A DNA stretch of 64,000 bases from NCBI RefSeq assembly GCF_000717995.1, contig NZ_JODM01000018.1, forward strand, positions 62,001 through 126,000, in the 5' to 3' direction. Under the pieces are notes generated by a model. That model had not been told where the DNA came from, ran no database searches, and worked only from the letters and a program-made list of their open reading frames with translations. Position numbers and translations under genes: made by a program. This DNA is from Streptomyces violaceorubidus (GTDB taxonomy: Bacteria; Actinomycetota; Actinomycetes; Streptomycetales; Streptomycetaceae). Shown here piece after piece: positions 15,699 through 24,372 of this stretch; position 1 is the first letter of the stretch, and each line of letters opens with the position of its first letter.

Positions 15699-16272
15699 GT
15701 CCCGAGGGACTGAAGGCCTCCCAGGGGCTGGACGTGGGGACCGGAGGGACTGCGGTTCTTTGGTCCCTGGCCTTCAGACCCTGGTGTTTTCGCAGGTCAG
15801 AGGGTTTTTGGTGCTCAAGGAAGGGACTGTAGGGACCGAAAGCTGCAATTATGACGTAGACAAGACATGTATTCGTACACGCGCGCGCATACGAACCACA
15901 TATACAAGTACAGCTCATAATGGCGGAGTTAAGTCCCTCCAGTCCCTGCCTAAAATGACTGCAAGTCTCTGACCTGCAATGATCTCTCTGAGAAGGGCAG
16001 GGACGGGCGAAAATCCAGCCCCTGTGGGTTGGGTCCCTGAGCCCCTTGGTCCCTGGAGGGCCAGCTCTCCCAGCCCCTGGCTCCTGGCCGGATCCCCCCT
16101 CAGACCTTTCGGTCCCTCCAGCCCCTAGGGTGGGAGGAGACGGCGCGGGCGAGGGACCCAAGGGACCCAGTGAGCTGATAGAAACGGCACGCGGGTCCGG
16201 GCAGACCCATTTTTCCGAAGGTGAGCCTTACACTCTTCTCGCATCAGGGTCCCTTCGGTCCCTGACAGGGAC
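15699..16272. repeat. GGGAC/GTCCC iteron array (candidate origin)
   Basis: Eighteen copies of GGGAC counting both strands: nine direct (15706, 15737, 15746, 15823, 15832, 16000, 16153, 16162, 16268) and nine inverted (15699, 15763, 15933, 15942, 16033, 16049, 16112, 16249, 16258). Five pairs are spaced exactly 9 bp start to start (15737/15746, 15823/15832, 15933/15942, 16153/16162, 16249/16258). Pairs in opposite orientation flank the AT-rich island 15841-15930. Confidence 0.65.
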
Positions 16273-16332
16273 TCCCTCCCACGTCAGGTGTGTGAAGTGA
16301 TCGGGCAGGCTGAAGTGACAAGGACGATTTCC

Positions 16333-17430
16333 GTGCCGCGCGAACGTGAGAGCCCCGCGGGTCCGGCCTCCGGCGCCGCAGGTTCGTCGCGCGCCGTGGC
16401 GCAGTGGTGTGCTGCCCAGGGCTGGCCGGTCCATCCTCTGGCCCCGGGACGGAAGACACCTGTCCGAAACTGTTCCGTGTGTAGGGCGCGCAGACATGAA
16501 GTGGCGTCCTGCCCCTGCCTGCCCGCAGGACGCCCCTGTCACGGCTTCCACGCCGCCACCCGCGATACGGAGCGCATCGAGCGCTGGTGGGCGGAGACGC
16601 CCGCCGCAGGTGTGGGGGTGGCCTGCGGTCCCGCGGGGCTCGTCGTCATCGACGTCGACGCTCACCAGGCGTCCGTGCCCGACCGGGGCCAGTTGCTGCC
16701 GGGGATCGAGATCCCCGCGCAGGTGCAGCTCGACGGCCTCGCCTCAGGTTTCGACACGTTGGCCCTGCTCGCCGCCTACCGACGGGAGCTCTCCCCGGCC
16801 CAGGACGAGAGCACTCTGCGTGTACGTACCCCTTCCGGGGGGCTGCACGTCTGGTATCGGAACCCCGATCCCGACATCGCATACCGGTGTTCGGTGGGGT
16901 CCGGCCGGCACACGGCGCTCGCCTGGCAGGTGGACGTCCGCGCCGAGGGCGGGTACATCGTGGCTCCAGGGACGCGAACCCCCGCGGGTGTCTACCGTGC
17001 CGAGGGCACGGCCAGGCGTCCCGCGGTGCTGCCGGAGTGGCTCCGTCGGGAGTTGCGCCGCACCCACCATGTGATCGGGGCCGAAACCGGTGTCGTGCGG
17101 GAGAACATCAACACGCCCGCCTTCGTGCTGGATACGGGTCGGCGGCGGGCTGCCGCCGCCGACCGGCTCATCGATCCGTTGATCGCACTGGTCGCGGAGT
17201 GTGCCTCGGAGTCCGAGGGGACGGGTTTCACCGAGAAACTCAACAGGGCCGCCTACACCGCCGGTGGTCTGGTCGGAGCGGGACACCTTGAGCACGCCGC
17301 CATTCGTGACCGACTTGTACGTGTCGCCCAGTACGCCCGTCCTTGGCAGCAGTCACGGAATGAAAAGATCGTCGACGACGCCCTTGCCGTAGGGTCCGTT
17401 CGCCCTCTCCACCCCAAAGGACGTCCATGA
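16333..17430 (+). CDS. Bifunctional DNA primase/polymerase (Prim-Pol)
   Basis: The product is 365 residues from GTG 16333, chosen because AAGGA at 16320 precedes it; GTG 16288 is the longer alternative. The archaeo-eukaryotic primase motifs are visible: catalytic VVIDVDAH (D107, D109), SGGLHVW (about 168-174) and QVDVRAEGGYIVAPG (D201). An unusual Cys-rich segment, NCSVCRARRH followed by CPCLPAGRPC (C47-C69), sits before the first catalytic motif and may be a zinc site. It would synthesise primers for replicon DNA. Its stop overlaps the helicase start as ATGA, so the two are co-translated, and the iteron array lies upstream. Confidence 0.85.
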   Translation: MPRERESPAGPASGAAGSSRAVAQWCAAQGWPVHPLAPGRKTPVRNCSVCRARRHEVASCPCLPAGRPCHGFHAATRDTERIERWWAETPAAGVGVACGPAGLVVIDVDAHQASVPDRGQLLPGIEIPAQVQLDGLASGFDTLALLAAYRRELSPAQDESTLRVRTPSGGLHVWYRNPDPDIAYRCSVGSGRHTALAWQVDVRAEGGYIVAPGTRTPAGVYRAEGTARRPAVLPEWLRRELRRTHHVIGAETGVVRENINTPAFVLDTGRRRAAAADRLIDPLIALVAECASESEGTGFTEKLNRAAYTAGGLVGAGHLEHAAIRDRLVRVAQYARPWQQSRNEKIVDDALAVGSVRPLHPKGRP

Positions 17431-19049
17431 GCAGCAGCGCCGAAGGCTCACCGGGCTTTGACCCGCAGGCCGCCGCTCAGCAGATGCTCGACCTGGAGGC
17501 CGCCCAGGCCCCGGTCCCCGACGCGGTGCCCTTTGCCGTCTCCGCCCCGCAGTACCCCCGTCTGCCCGCGCAGGGGCCGGTGAGCGCCCCCGCGTCCGTC
17601 TCCGTGCCGTCCATGCCGTCAGTGCCCCAGGTGTCCGGACTCGGTGGCTTCTCCGGCCCTCACACGTTGCTCCCTCCGTCCCTCTCGGACCGGGGCAACG
17701 CACGTTTGTTCGTGCAGATGCACCGGGACCAGTTCCGGCACGTGGAGGGGCTCGGCTGGTTCTCCTGGGACGGTTACCGGTGGAAGCGCGGGGGAGGGGA
17801 GAAGGCCGCGCTGTGGGCGGCGGGGGAGATGGCGGAGGACATGCCCTCCAGTGATCCGCGAGGGATCTACAGCGACCGCGAGCTGACGCAGCACAAGCGC
17901 CGCACTCTGTCCACGACCGGGTTGAAGGCGCTCCTGACGCAGGCCAAGGCGTCGCCGGACATCTCGGTGGACCCCGATCGGCTGGACGGCGATCCGTACG
18001 CCCTGTGCACGCCGGTCGGCGTCGTGGACCTCAACAGCGGACACCTGCGCAAGCCCGACCCCACCCGCGATTTCCACTCCCGGGCCACCAGCGTCGCCCC
18101 GCAGAACATGGAGACCCCTCGCTGGCACCGCTTCCTCGCCGACACATTCGGGGACGACGACGAGGGCCGGGAGATGATCGACTTCCTGCACCTGATGCTC
18201 GGATACTCGATCACGGGCGACGTCGGTGCCCAGGTACTGCCGTTTCTGCACGGCGAGGGCAAGAACGGCAAGTCCGTCCTGCTCGACATCATGATCCAGA
18301 TCCTCGGCGACTACGCGGACGCCGCTCCACCGGGCTTCCTGATGGACCGGGGCGCCTTCTCGGAGCACTCCACCGAACTCACCGAGCTGCACGGGCGACG
18401 ACTGATCGTGTGCAGCGAGCTGAAACCGAACGACAAGTTCGACGAGGCGCGGGTACGGCTGCTGACGGGTGGCGACAAGATCAAGGCCCGGCGGATGAGA
18501 CAGGACTACTTCTCGTTCACCCCGACCCATCACCTGTGGCTGCTGGGCAATCACCGCCCCGAGGTCTCCACGGGCGGCTTCGCCTTCTGGCGGCGCATCC
18601 GGCTGCTGCCCTTCACGCGTACGGTCCCTGCCCACCGTCGGATCGACAACCTGGCCTTCGAACTGGTCCGTGACGAGGGTCCCGGCATCCTCCATTGGCT
18701 GATTGAGGGCGCACGGCGCTATCTGCGCACCCGGGACCCGCTGGAGGGCCCGGACCGGGTCAGGATCGCCACTACCGCGTACGCGACGACGGAGGACCAC
18801 ATCGGGCGGTTCCTGGCCGAGTGCTGCACGCGTGGCGGTGAGGGCGGCAAGGACCTGAAGGTGGAACAGGGGCTGCTGTACTCGGAGTACAGCTCCTGGT
18901 GCCATGCGGGTGAGGGAATCAGGCCGGCGACTCCCCGGGCCTTCGCCAACCGTGTCCGCCAGGAGGTCGGAGTGGCCTCGCCGACCGACATGATCAAGTC
19001 GAACGGTCGGAAGTACTATCCGGGCATCGCACTGCTGGAGCGCCCGTGA
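17427..19049 (+). CDS. P4-type SF3 replicative helicase
   Basis: The product is 540 residues. Residues 1-75 are a Pro/Ser-rich leader. A D5-N-like domain follows (FRHVEGLGWFSWDGYRW at about 106-122), then the SF3 AAA+ core with Walker A GEGKNGKS (about 276-283), RLIVCSELKPNDKFDE as Walker B region and HHLWLLGNHRPEV as motif C. The C-terminal part (KVEQGLLYSEYSSWC, then RAFANRVRQE) is a winged-helix primase-associated region. Together with the coupled Prim-Pol it makes a complete initiation module of the kind found on phages, integrated elements and actinobacterial plasmids. Confidence 0.85.
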   Translation: MSSSAEGSPGFDPQAAAQQMLDLEAAQAPVPDAVPFAVSAPQYPRLPAQGPVSAPASVSVPSMPSVPQVSGLGGFSGPHTLLPPSLSDRGNARLFVQMHRDQFRHVEGLGWFSWDGYRWKRGGGEKAALWAAGEMAEDMPSSDPRGIYSDRELTQHKRRTLSTTGLKALLTQAKASPDISVDPDRLDGDPYALCTPVGVVDLNSGHLRKPDPTRDFHSRATSVAPQNMETPRWHRFLADTFGDDDEGREMIDFLHLMLGYSITGDVGAQVLPFLHGEGKNGKSVLLDIMIQILGDYADAAPPGFLMDRGAFSEHSTELTELHGRRLIVCSELKPNDKFDEARVRLLTGGDKIKARRMRQDYFSFTPTHHLWLLGNHRPEVSTGGFAFWRRIRLLPFTRTVPAHRRIDNLAFELVRDEGPGILHWLIEGARRYLRTRDPLEGPDRVRIATTAYATTEDHIGRFLAECCTRGGEGGKDLKVEQGLLYSEYSSWCHAGEGIRPATPRAFANRVRQEVGVASPTDMIKSNGRKYYPGIALLERP

Positions 19050-19250
19050 CGGCCGTCCTGCCTCCGCTCTGTCCATCACGTGGCCTACTCCGCCGTCGGC
19101 GTGCGTTCTACGATGGTGGAGGAGCGCCGCTCGTGGCGGTCCACGCAGACCGGCCCGTGACCCGGCGATGAGTGGACCGGAACGACACGGACAGACGTCC
19201 CGCCATGTCCCAGAGGCGGGGAGTACGCCGACGAAGGAGAGGCTGCAGCC

Positions 19251-19634
19251 ATGAGTTCGCTGTTGACCGAGAGCGACCTCATCCACGAGGCCGAGGTGGT
19301 GTGGCTGGAGAACCTCGAAGGACTCGACTACGTCCGTCAGGCGCTGGACAAGACCAGGCGACGCAACACGAAGCCGCCCTACGCGCGGGACGGCCGCATG
19401 GTCGGGTACGCCCTGCTGGACGAGAACGCGTCTCCGGACCCGGACAGCGGCCTCTACAAGCGCCGCGTTTTCTTCCTGCTGCCGCACGACCGGGACAGCC
19501 TGCCCGACGGTCTCTACCGGGAGGGTGCGCCGGGTGAGGCGGTCGATCCGCGCACCATCGCTCCGAAGAAGCCCGGAGTGAAGACGCCCCGGTCACAAAG
19601 CGGATCCGTGGCCGTCGCCGCGGCCGCCCCCTGA
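19251..19634 (+). CDS. Hypothetical replicon-associated protein
   Basis: The product is 127 residues from ATG 19251 with AAGGAG about 13 bases upstream. The body is acidic then mixed (TESDLIHEAEVVWLENLEG, LDYVRQALDKTRRRNTKPP) and contains a compact segment with RRVFFLLPHDRDSLPDG; the last 30 residues are low-complexity Pro/Ser/Ala. No family is recognised. It lies 200 bp downstream of the helicase in the same direction and is probably the last gene of the replicon block. Confidence 0.55.
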   Translation: MSSLLTESDLIHEAEVVWLENLEGLDYVRQALDKTRRRNTKPPYARDGRMVGYALLDENASPDPDSGLYKRRVFFLLPHDRDSLPDGLYREGAPGEAVDPRTIAPKKPGVKTPRSQSGSVAVAAAAP

Positions 19635-19692
19635 ACAGCCCTCCGACAAGGCCCCGTTACTACGACGAGTGGTCCCTCGTGCGGAGTTCATG

Positions 19693-19722
19693 GCCGCCCG
19701 CCGCCCGCCGCCCGCCGCCGGC
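19693..19722. repeat. Short GC tandem repeat (CCGCCCG units)
   Basis: About four tandem heptamers of CCGCCCG type between the hypothetical gene and the next hydrolase; probably a slippage repeat. Confidence 0.5.
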
Positions 19723-19760
19723 CTTCGATCCGGCGGCAGACGGCCATGAAAGGGACGGTC

Positions 19761-20684
19761 CTATGCGGGAGAGTCCGCGGGGGCGGTGTCGAGAACGAAA
19801 CGGCGGACCCCGTCCGCGAACAGCTGCGTTTCCTCCAGGTGTCCCATGTGGCCGCTGTTCTCCAGGATCAGCAGGCGCGCGTCGGGGATCAGATCATGCA
19901 GTTCCAGGCCCCAGCGCGGGCCGCAGATCACGTCGTGCCGCCCCACGATCACCAGTGTGGGTACGGTCAGTTCCTTGAGTGCGGTTCGGTCGTCGATCAT
20001 GTCGGGGGTGCCGTCCTCGTCCAGGCCCGAGATGTACACGGCCCGCACCGCGTCCCGTATGGGGGCCAGACGTTCCTCGTTGCCCCAGAAGTCGGCGAAG
20101 TAGGAGGGAAGCACTCCCTTGGCGACCGCCTCGGTCTGCTCGTCGTTCGACATCGCGGACATCGCGTCGAACGCGGCGAGCACGCCTGGCAGCCCCGGGT
20201 GGCCGGCGTGCTTCGCGGCGAACGCCTGCACCATGCGGCCCGCCTCCGCGCCGTGCTCCGGGCCGGTGACGGGAGCGCCCTCGTACAGCACCACGCCCGC
20301 GAGCCGACCGGAGCGGTGCAGGGCGTGGTAGGCGGCGACGAACGCGCCGTGTGAGTGCCCGAGCAGGTGCACCTTCGGCACGCGGAGCCGCTCGATGAGG
20401 ATCTCCAGGAAGCCGCTGTAGCGCTCGCGCGTGTATCCGTGCGGGTGCGAGGGCAGGCGGCTGTCCGGGGCGGTGCCGACGGGCTCGACGTAGACCATCG
20501 TGAGGTGTTCCTCGAGCGCCGGTATCCGCAGGTACTCCCAGATGATGCCGGGGCCGCCGGAGTGGACGACGCACACCGGGCCGGTGCCGTGGACGTGGTA
20601 GCGCTGTACCAGCCCGGCCAGTCGGTAGCTGTGGGTGCCAGGGGAGAGGGGGTCGGTGCTGGTGTCGGTGATCCGTGTGTTCAT
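19761..20684 (-). CDS. Alpha/beta hydrolase, proline iminopeptidase-like
   Basis: The product is 307 residues from ATG 20684, placed by GGAGG nine bases upstream. The oxyanion region HSGGPGIIWEYLRI corresponds to the HGGPG of S33 iminopeptidases; the nucleophile elbow is GHSHG, the acid VGRHDVICGP and the His SGHMGH. It is cytoplasmic. S33 members cleave N-terminal prolyl residues, but homologues also hydrolyse other amides and esters. It is transcribed in the same direction as the upstream ECF sigma factor gene (85-bp gap), with GTGAC-gtgg-GTCAC (20761-20774) in between. Confidence 0.8.
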   Translation of the reverse strand: MNTRITDTSTDPLSPGTHSYRLAGLVQRYHVHGTGPVCVVHSGGPGIIWEYLRIPALEEHLTMVYVEPVGTAPDSRLPSHPHGYTRERYSGFLEILIERLRVPKVHLLGHSHGAFVAAYHALHRSGRLAGVVLYEGAPVTGPEHGAEAGRMVQAFAAKHAGHPGLPGVLAAFDAMSAMSNDEQTEAVAKGVLPSYFADFWGNEERLAPIRDAVRAVYISGLDEDGTPDMIDDRTALKELTVPTLVIVGRHDVICGPRWGLELHDLIPDARLLILENSGHMGHLEETQLFADGVRRFVLDTAPADSPA

Positions 20685-20769
20685 CGGTGCCTCCGGAGGC
20701 AAGCAGGTGTCTGACACCGACACGATGTCCGGCGCGGCCGAAAGTTCGGTCGCAGTGCTGTGACGTGGG

Positions 20770-21723
20770 TCACTCGGGAGGCGCGGGTGGGCGGGCCGCG
20801 TGGTGGAGGCGGACGCGGTCGACCCGGCCGGCGTCCAGGGTCATGATCCAGGCGACACCGGGAGGACAGTGTGCGGGATCGTCCGCCGGGTTGATCAGCT
20901 CCATCTCCCACACCATCAGGGACCGTCCGGCGACGACGTGCACCGGGCGCTGCCGGACGCCCGCCGAGAGATCGCTGTCCATGCCGTTCAGGAGCAGGTC
21001 GGGCCCACCGAGGTGCTTCCCGCCGACCGTCAGGGCCACGGTGGGGGAGTAGCGGTCCCTGACGACCTTGCCGAATTCCCCCCGCTCGGCGGCTGCCAGG
21101 GTCGCGCGGGCCTCCTGCCAGCTCTCCCGCGTGCGGAGGCCGGTGTCCTCGTGCGCGGTGGCCGCGGTGGCGGTCAGGGCCCGGGCCAGGGAGGTGCGGG
21201 CCTGGCTCAGGCGGCTGCGGACGGTGCCGACGGGGACCGCGCAGGCCTCGGCGATCTGCTGGTACGAGGTGACGCCGGTGGAGAAGTACCGCAGGACGAC
21301 CGGCAGCCGCAGCGCGGGGGAGAGGGTCTCGACCGCTTCCCAGATCCAGTCCCGCAGCGCGTGACTCTCCAGCACCCGCTCGGGGGTGACCGAGTACGGC
21401 GGCAGGGGTACCTCCTCGACGGGCTCCAGGCGGTGGGAGGCGCGCAGCAGGGCCCGGCAGCCGTTGCGCACCACCATGCGCAGCCACGGTCCCACGGCCT
21501 GCGGATCGCGGACGTCCACGATCCGCCGCAGCGCCACCAGTGCCGCCTCCTGCATGACGTCGTCGACGTCCGGGCCCGGCCCCAGCACGCTGAGCGCCAC
21601 GGCCCGCATCCCGGGACGGTGCCGTTCCAGTAGCAGGGCCAGGGCCGACACGTCGCCCGCCTGGGCCGCCCAGGTCAGCGCGGCGTCCTCAGCCGGGCCG
21701 GGGTCACTCACGGGCCTGGCCAT
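20770..21723 (-). CDS. ECF RNA polymerase sigma factor with SnoaL-like C-terminal domain
   Basis: The product is 317 residues from ATG 21723 with GAAGGA upstream. Sigma region 2 is at about 20-90 (ALALLLERHRPGMRAVA, then DVDDVMQEAALVALRR), region 4 at about 125-180 (TSYQQIAEACAVPVGTVRSR). Residues 200-317 form a SnoaL/NTF2-like domain (FGKVVRDRYSPTVALTVGG, ELINPADDPAHCPPGV), as in the ECF41/ECF56-type sigma factors where this tail regulates activity instead of an anti-sigma protein. Target promoters are unknown; the adjacent hydrolase is a candidate. Confidence 0.85.
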   Translation of the reverse strand: MARPVSDPGPAEDAALTWAAQAGDVSALALLLERHRPGMRAVALSVLGPGPDVDDVMQEAALVALRRIVDVRDPQAVGPWLRMVVRNGCRALLRASHRLEPVEEVPLPPYSVTPERVLESHALRDWIWEAVETLSPALRLPVVLRYFSTGVTSYQQIAEACAVPVGTVRSRLSQARTSLARALTATAATAHEDTGLRTRESWQEARATLAAAERGEFGKVVRDRYSPTVALTVGGKHLGGPDLLLNGMDSDLSAGVRQRPVHVVAGRSLMVWEMELINPADDPAHCPPGVAWIMTLDAGRVDRVRLHHAARPPAPPE

Positions 21724-21990
21724 GCGCGTTCATCCTTCGTACGGGGTACGGCCACGGGCAGCGACGAGCCTGCCGCGAACCCGCGAAACGGGGCCGGGCT
21801 CACATGTGTTGATCCACTCTGCCGCGTCCGCCGGAGTCCGCGCAACGGCCGGAAAGGTGTGAATGCTCATACGTGATACGACACGCACACGTCTGGGCCG
21901 TCCTGGACTGAACCATTCACCCGCCCCGACTCGTGTAGGGAGAGACTGACCGGCGGCCGAGAGCCGTGCACGAGAGGCTGGGTCCCCGAC

Positions 21991-22440
21991 ATGTCCGAGG
22001 AAGTGACGAAGTCCTTCGAAGTGCGCTGGGACGATCTGGACCTCAATGGCCATCTCCGCAACACCAGGTATCTGGAGTACGCGTCCACGGCCCGCCTCGC
22101 GTTCCTGGTGGCGTCCGGCTGGACACCACGGGACCTGATGAAGGCGGGGATCGGCGCGGTGGCGCTGGGGGAGGAGGTGCGCTACCTGCGCGAGGTCCGT
22201 CCCCTCGAGGTGGTCACTGTCGTCTCCCGTGTCGTCGGCCTGAGCACGGACGGGGCACGCTGGCGGTTCGAGCACACCTTCGTGAGGGGAAACGGGGAGG
22301 AAGCCGCCGTCGTGCGGACCCTCGGCACCTGGATCGACCTCGCGACCCGGCGGATGACCGCACCGCCGCCCGGTCTGCGGGACGCGCTGGCGGGGGCCGG
22401 GGCAGAGGACTGCGAGCGGCTCGAACCGGCGAGGGTCTGA
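21991..22440 (+). CDS. 4HBT hotdog-fold acyl-CoA thioesterase
   Basis: The product is 149 residues. The start MSEEVTKSFEVRWDDLDLNG leads into the hotdog helix with NGHLRNTRYLEYAS, in which the Asp of the DLDLNGH motif is the usual catalytic residue of YbgC/FcbC-type thioesterases. The rest gives the expected five-stranded sheet (VVTVVSRVVGLSTDGARW, then EHTFVR). It would hydrolyse acyl-CoA or acyl-ACP in the cytoplasm. It is divergent from the sigma factor and followed by a terminator. Confidence 0.85.
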   Translation: MSEEVTKSFEVRWDDLDLNGHLRNTRYLEYASTARLAFLVASGWTPRDLMKAGIGAVALGEEVRYLREVRPLEVVTVVSRVVGLSTDGARWRFEHTFVRGNGEEAAVVRTLGTWIDLATRRMTAPPPGLRDALAGAGAEDCERLEPARV

Positions 22441-22473
22441 CCCGGCGCCCGCCTACGATCGGCGGGGGAGTGG

Positions 22474-22516
22474 GGCGGTCGTCCTCGCATCGGGGAAGAG
22501 TGCGAGGACGACCGCC
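22474..22516 (+). terminator. Terminator of the thioesterase gene
   Basis: Perfect 16-bp stem (22474-22489 with 22501-22516), 11-nt loop, 34 bases after the stop. Confidence 0.8.
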
Positions 22517-22635
22517 TGTCCTGCGGCCGGCCAGCCATTGAGAACCTGGCCGCAGGGGCTCCACTAAGGGCAACGGGCCGGAGACCGCGACGGGTTCACG
22601 GGAAACACGGGTAACACCAGAAAATGGAGGAGCCG

Positions 22636-23652
22636 TTGAGCAGGGACGGGCAGCCTCTGCGTGCGGACGCGGCACGGCTGCGCCGGCACGTGGAGTTCCT
22701 CGCCGCCGGGCCCCGCAGCCGGCGCCGAGCGCCCCGGGCGATGGGGCGGGCCGAGAGCTATGTGCGGGACGAACTGGAGGCGGCGGGCTGGCTGGTGGAG
22801 CGGCGGCCGTTCGACGCGCGCTGGCAGCTGGGCGCCACGGACCGGCACGGTCACCGGGCGCTCGCCCTCAAACCGCGCCTGCACCGGCGTCTGTCCGGGG
22901 CGAACCTGCTCGCCCGGCTGCCGGGCCCGGACGACGGGCCGGTCGTCGTGGTCGGCGCCCACCTCGACAGCGTCGACGGCAGTCCGGGTGCCGACGACAA
23001 CGCCTCGGGGGTGGCCGTGGTGCTGGAGACGGCACGCCTGCTGGCCGCGGCACCCACCGCGCCCCGTGTGGTCCTCGCCGTGTTCGACATGGAGGAGCTC
23101 GGGCTGATCGGTGCGCGCCAGGCGGCTCGTGAGCTGAGCCGGGGCGGCGGGGTGCGCGGCATGATCTGTCTGGAGTCGGTGGGTTACTTCGACGACAGCC
23201 CGGGAGCCCAGCGGCTGCCCGCCGGTTTCGGACGGCTCTTCCCCGAAGCGTCCGCCGCCACCGCTGCCACCGGCTACCGGGGCGACTTCACCCTGGTCGT
23301 GCACCGCCGTTCCTCCGCCGCCGCGGCCGAGACGTGGAAGCGGGCCGCCGCCGCGGCGTTCCCCGCGCTGACCGGCCTGCCCCTGCGCGATCCGCGGCCC
23401 GACGGCCTGGCCGGCCTGCTCATCGGTCTGGCCGTGCCGCCCGCGAACCACCTGGGCCGCAGCGACCACGCGCCGTTCTGGAACCGGGGTGTGCCCGCGC
23501 TCATGCTCACGGACACCGCCAATTTCCGTAACCCGCACTACCACCGCTCGACGGACACGCCGGGAACCCTGGACTACGAGCGACTGGCCGCCGTGACCGA
23601 GGCCACCGCGGTGACCGCCGGTTCCTGGCCCGACGCCCCACGTGGGGGGTGA
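22636..23652 (+). CDS. M28-family zinc peptidase
   Basis: The product is 338 residues from TTG 22636, which has GGAGG five bases upstream; ATG 22624 overlaps that ribosome site and is less likely. Zinc ligands of M28 aminopeptidases are visible: VGAHLDSVDG, GADDNASG, the DMEELGLIG Glu pair and the C-terminal NPHYHRSTDTP His. No convincing signal peptide is present, so it may be cytoplasmic. It would remove N-terminal residues from peptides. It ends four bases from the convergent SsgA-like gene with no terminator in between. Confidence 0.85.
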   Translation: MSRDGQPLRADAARLRRHVEFLAAGPRSRRRAPRAMGRAESYVRDELEAAGWLVERRPFDARWQLGATDRHGHRALALKPRLHRRLSGANLLARLPGPDDGPVVVVGAHLDSVDGSPGADDNASGVAVVLETARLLAAAPTAPRVVLAVFDMEELGLIGARQAARELSRGGGVRGMICLESVGYFDDSPGAQRLPAGFGRLFPEASAATAATGYRGDFTLVVHRRSSAAAAETWKRAAAAAFPALTGLPLRDPRPDGLAGLLIGLAVPPANHLGRSDHAPFWNRGVPALMLTDTANFRNPHYHRSTDTPGTLDYERLAAVTEATAVTAGSWPDAPRGG

Positions 23653-23655
23653 TCC

Positions 23656-24081
23656 TCAGTCGTGCTGGGCCTCGCGGGCCGCGAGCAGGCCGACGCTGGC
23701 GACGTCCCAGTCGACCCCGGCGAGCTCCTGGCCGGCGGGCACCGCCTCGTAGGTGTGCTCCAGCCACTCGGCGAGCGGCTGCACGGGCAGCTCGAAGAGC
23801 GCGGCCATGTCGCCAGAGCACAGCTGGAGCCACGCGGTGTCCCGTTCCCCCAGGTGCGAGGGCCACATCCGGATGTCGCCGAGGCCGCTGACCGAGTAGA
23901 GACCCTGCTGGAGGAGGTCTCGCCCGATCCGCCACCGGACCTTCGGGCCGCCCTGCACCAGCAGGTCCACGGAGACGACCAGGGGGGAGCGGGGGCTGAA
24001 GCAGAATTCAGCCCTGACCGTCTGCCGGACGGAGACGTCCAGCACGCGTTCGACGTCCAGGCTCAGCGTGAGGCGGCTCAT
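23656..24081 (-). CDS. SsgA-like protein (SALP), sporulation/cell division regulator
   Basis: The product is 141 residues from ATG 24081 with GGGAAGG upstream. The SsgA family signature is clear: PLVVSVDLLVQGGPKVRW, RIGRDLLQQGLYSVSG, GDIRMWPSH, then an acidic C-terminal part (LPVQPLAEWLEHTYEAVP). SALPs act in septum formation and spore maturation and are restricted to sporulating actinomycetes. This one is isolated from any whi or fts gene, so its stage of action is not apparent. Confidence 0.85.
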   Translation of the reverse strand: MSRLTLSLDVERVLDVSVRQTVRAEFCFSPRSPLVVSVDLLVQGGPKVRWRIGRDLLQQGLYSVSGLGDIRMWPSHLGERDTAWLQLCSGDMAALFELPVQPLAEWLEHTYEAVPAGQELAGVDWDVASVGLLAAREAQHD

Positions 24082-24271
24082 GTCGGGTCGGTCCTTCCCT
24101 CGGCGAATGCTGACAGGTTCCACTCTGGTCACCGCGACGCAGACGTACATAGGTAAGTTGACCGTCCGTCTCGGCCGGTGATGACGGTGATCGGCACCAC
24201 GGTGGGGCGATATGTGGACCGTTGTCCGTCTTGGTCCGCTCTGGGCGTCCGCCCGCGCGTGGGCGGACATT

Positions 24272-24285
24272 CAGTCATTCGACTG
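24272..24285 (-). promoter_or_regulatory. GTCRAATGAC motif upstream of the alpha/beta hydrolase
   Basis: Reads CAGTCGAATGACTG on the minus strand, ~90 bp upstream of the GTG at 24373. Related copies lie beside the other two LAL regulators (38710, 50640, 50699). Confidence 0.45.
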
Positions 24286-24372
24286 TCGCCTGCGGCGGGC
24301 CGCTCGACGATCCTGGAGCAGTCGCCCGAGCGTATCGGTGCCGGGCGATCGTCTTGCTCGGAGGATTCCGCC

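Larger units (their letters stand above)
15339..16332. other. Candidate replication origin region
   Basis: No credible gene in ~1 kb. It contains palindrome copies 3 and 4, the dense GGGAC iteron array (15699-16272) and an AT-rich island at about 15841-15960, directly upstream of the primase-polymerase and helicase genes. Confidence 0.6.

Noticed and set aside
16046..16300. Small plus-strand frame over the iteron array
   Set aside because: Low-complexity Pro/Gly sequence with no ribosome site; the repeats explain the DNA better.
21802..21910. CACATGTG and TGAACCATTCA elements upstream of the thioesterase
   Set aside because: Short palindromes without a second matching copy at a related gene; too weak to call operators.
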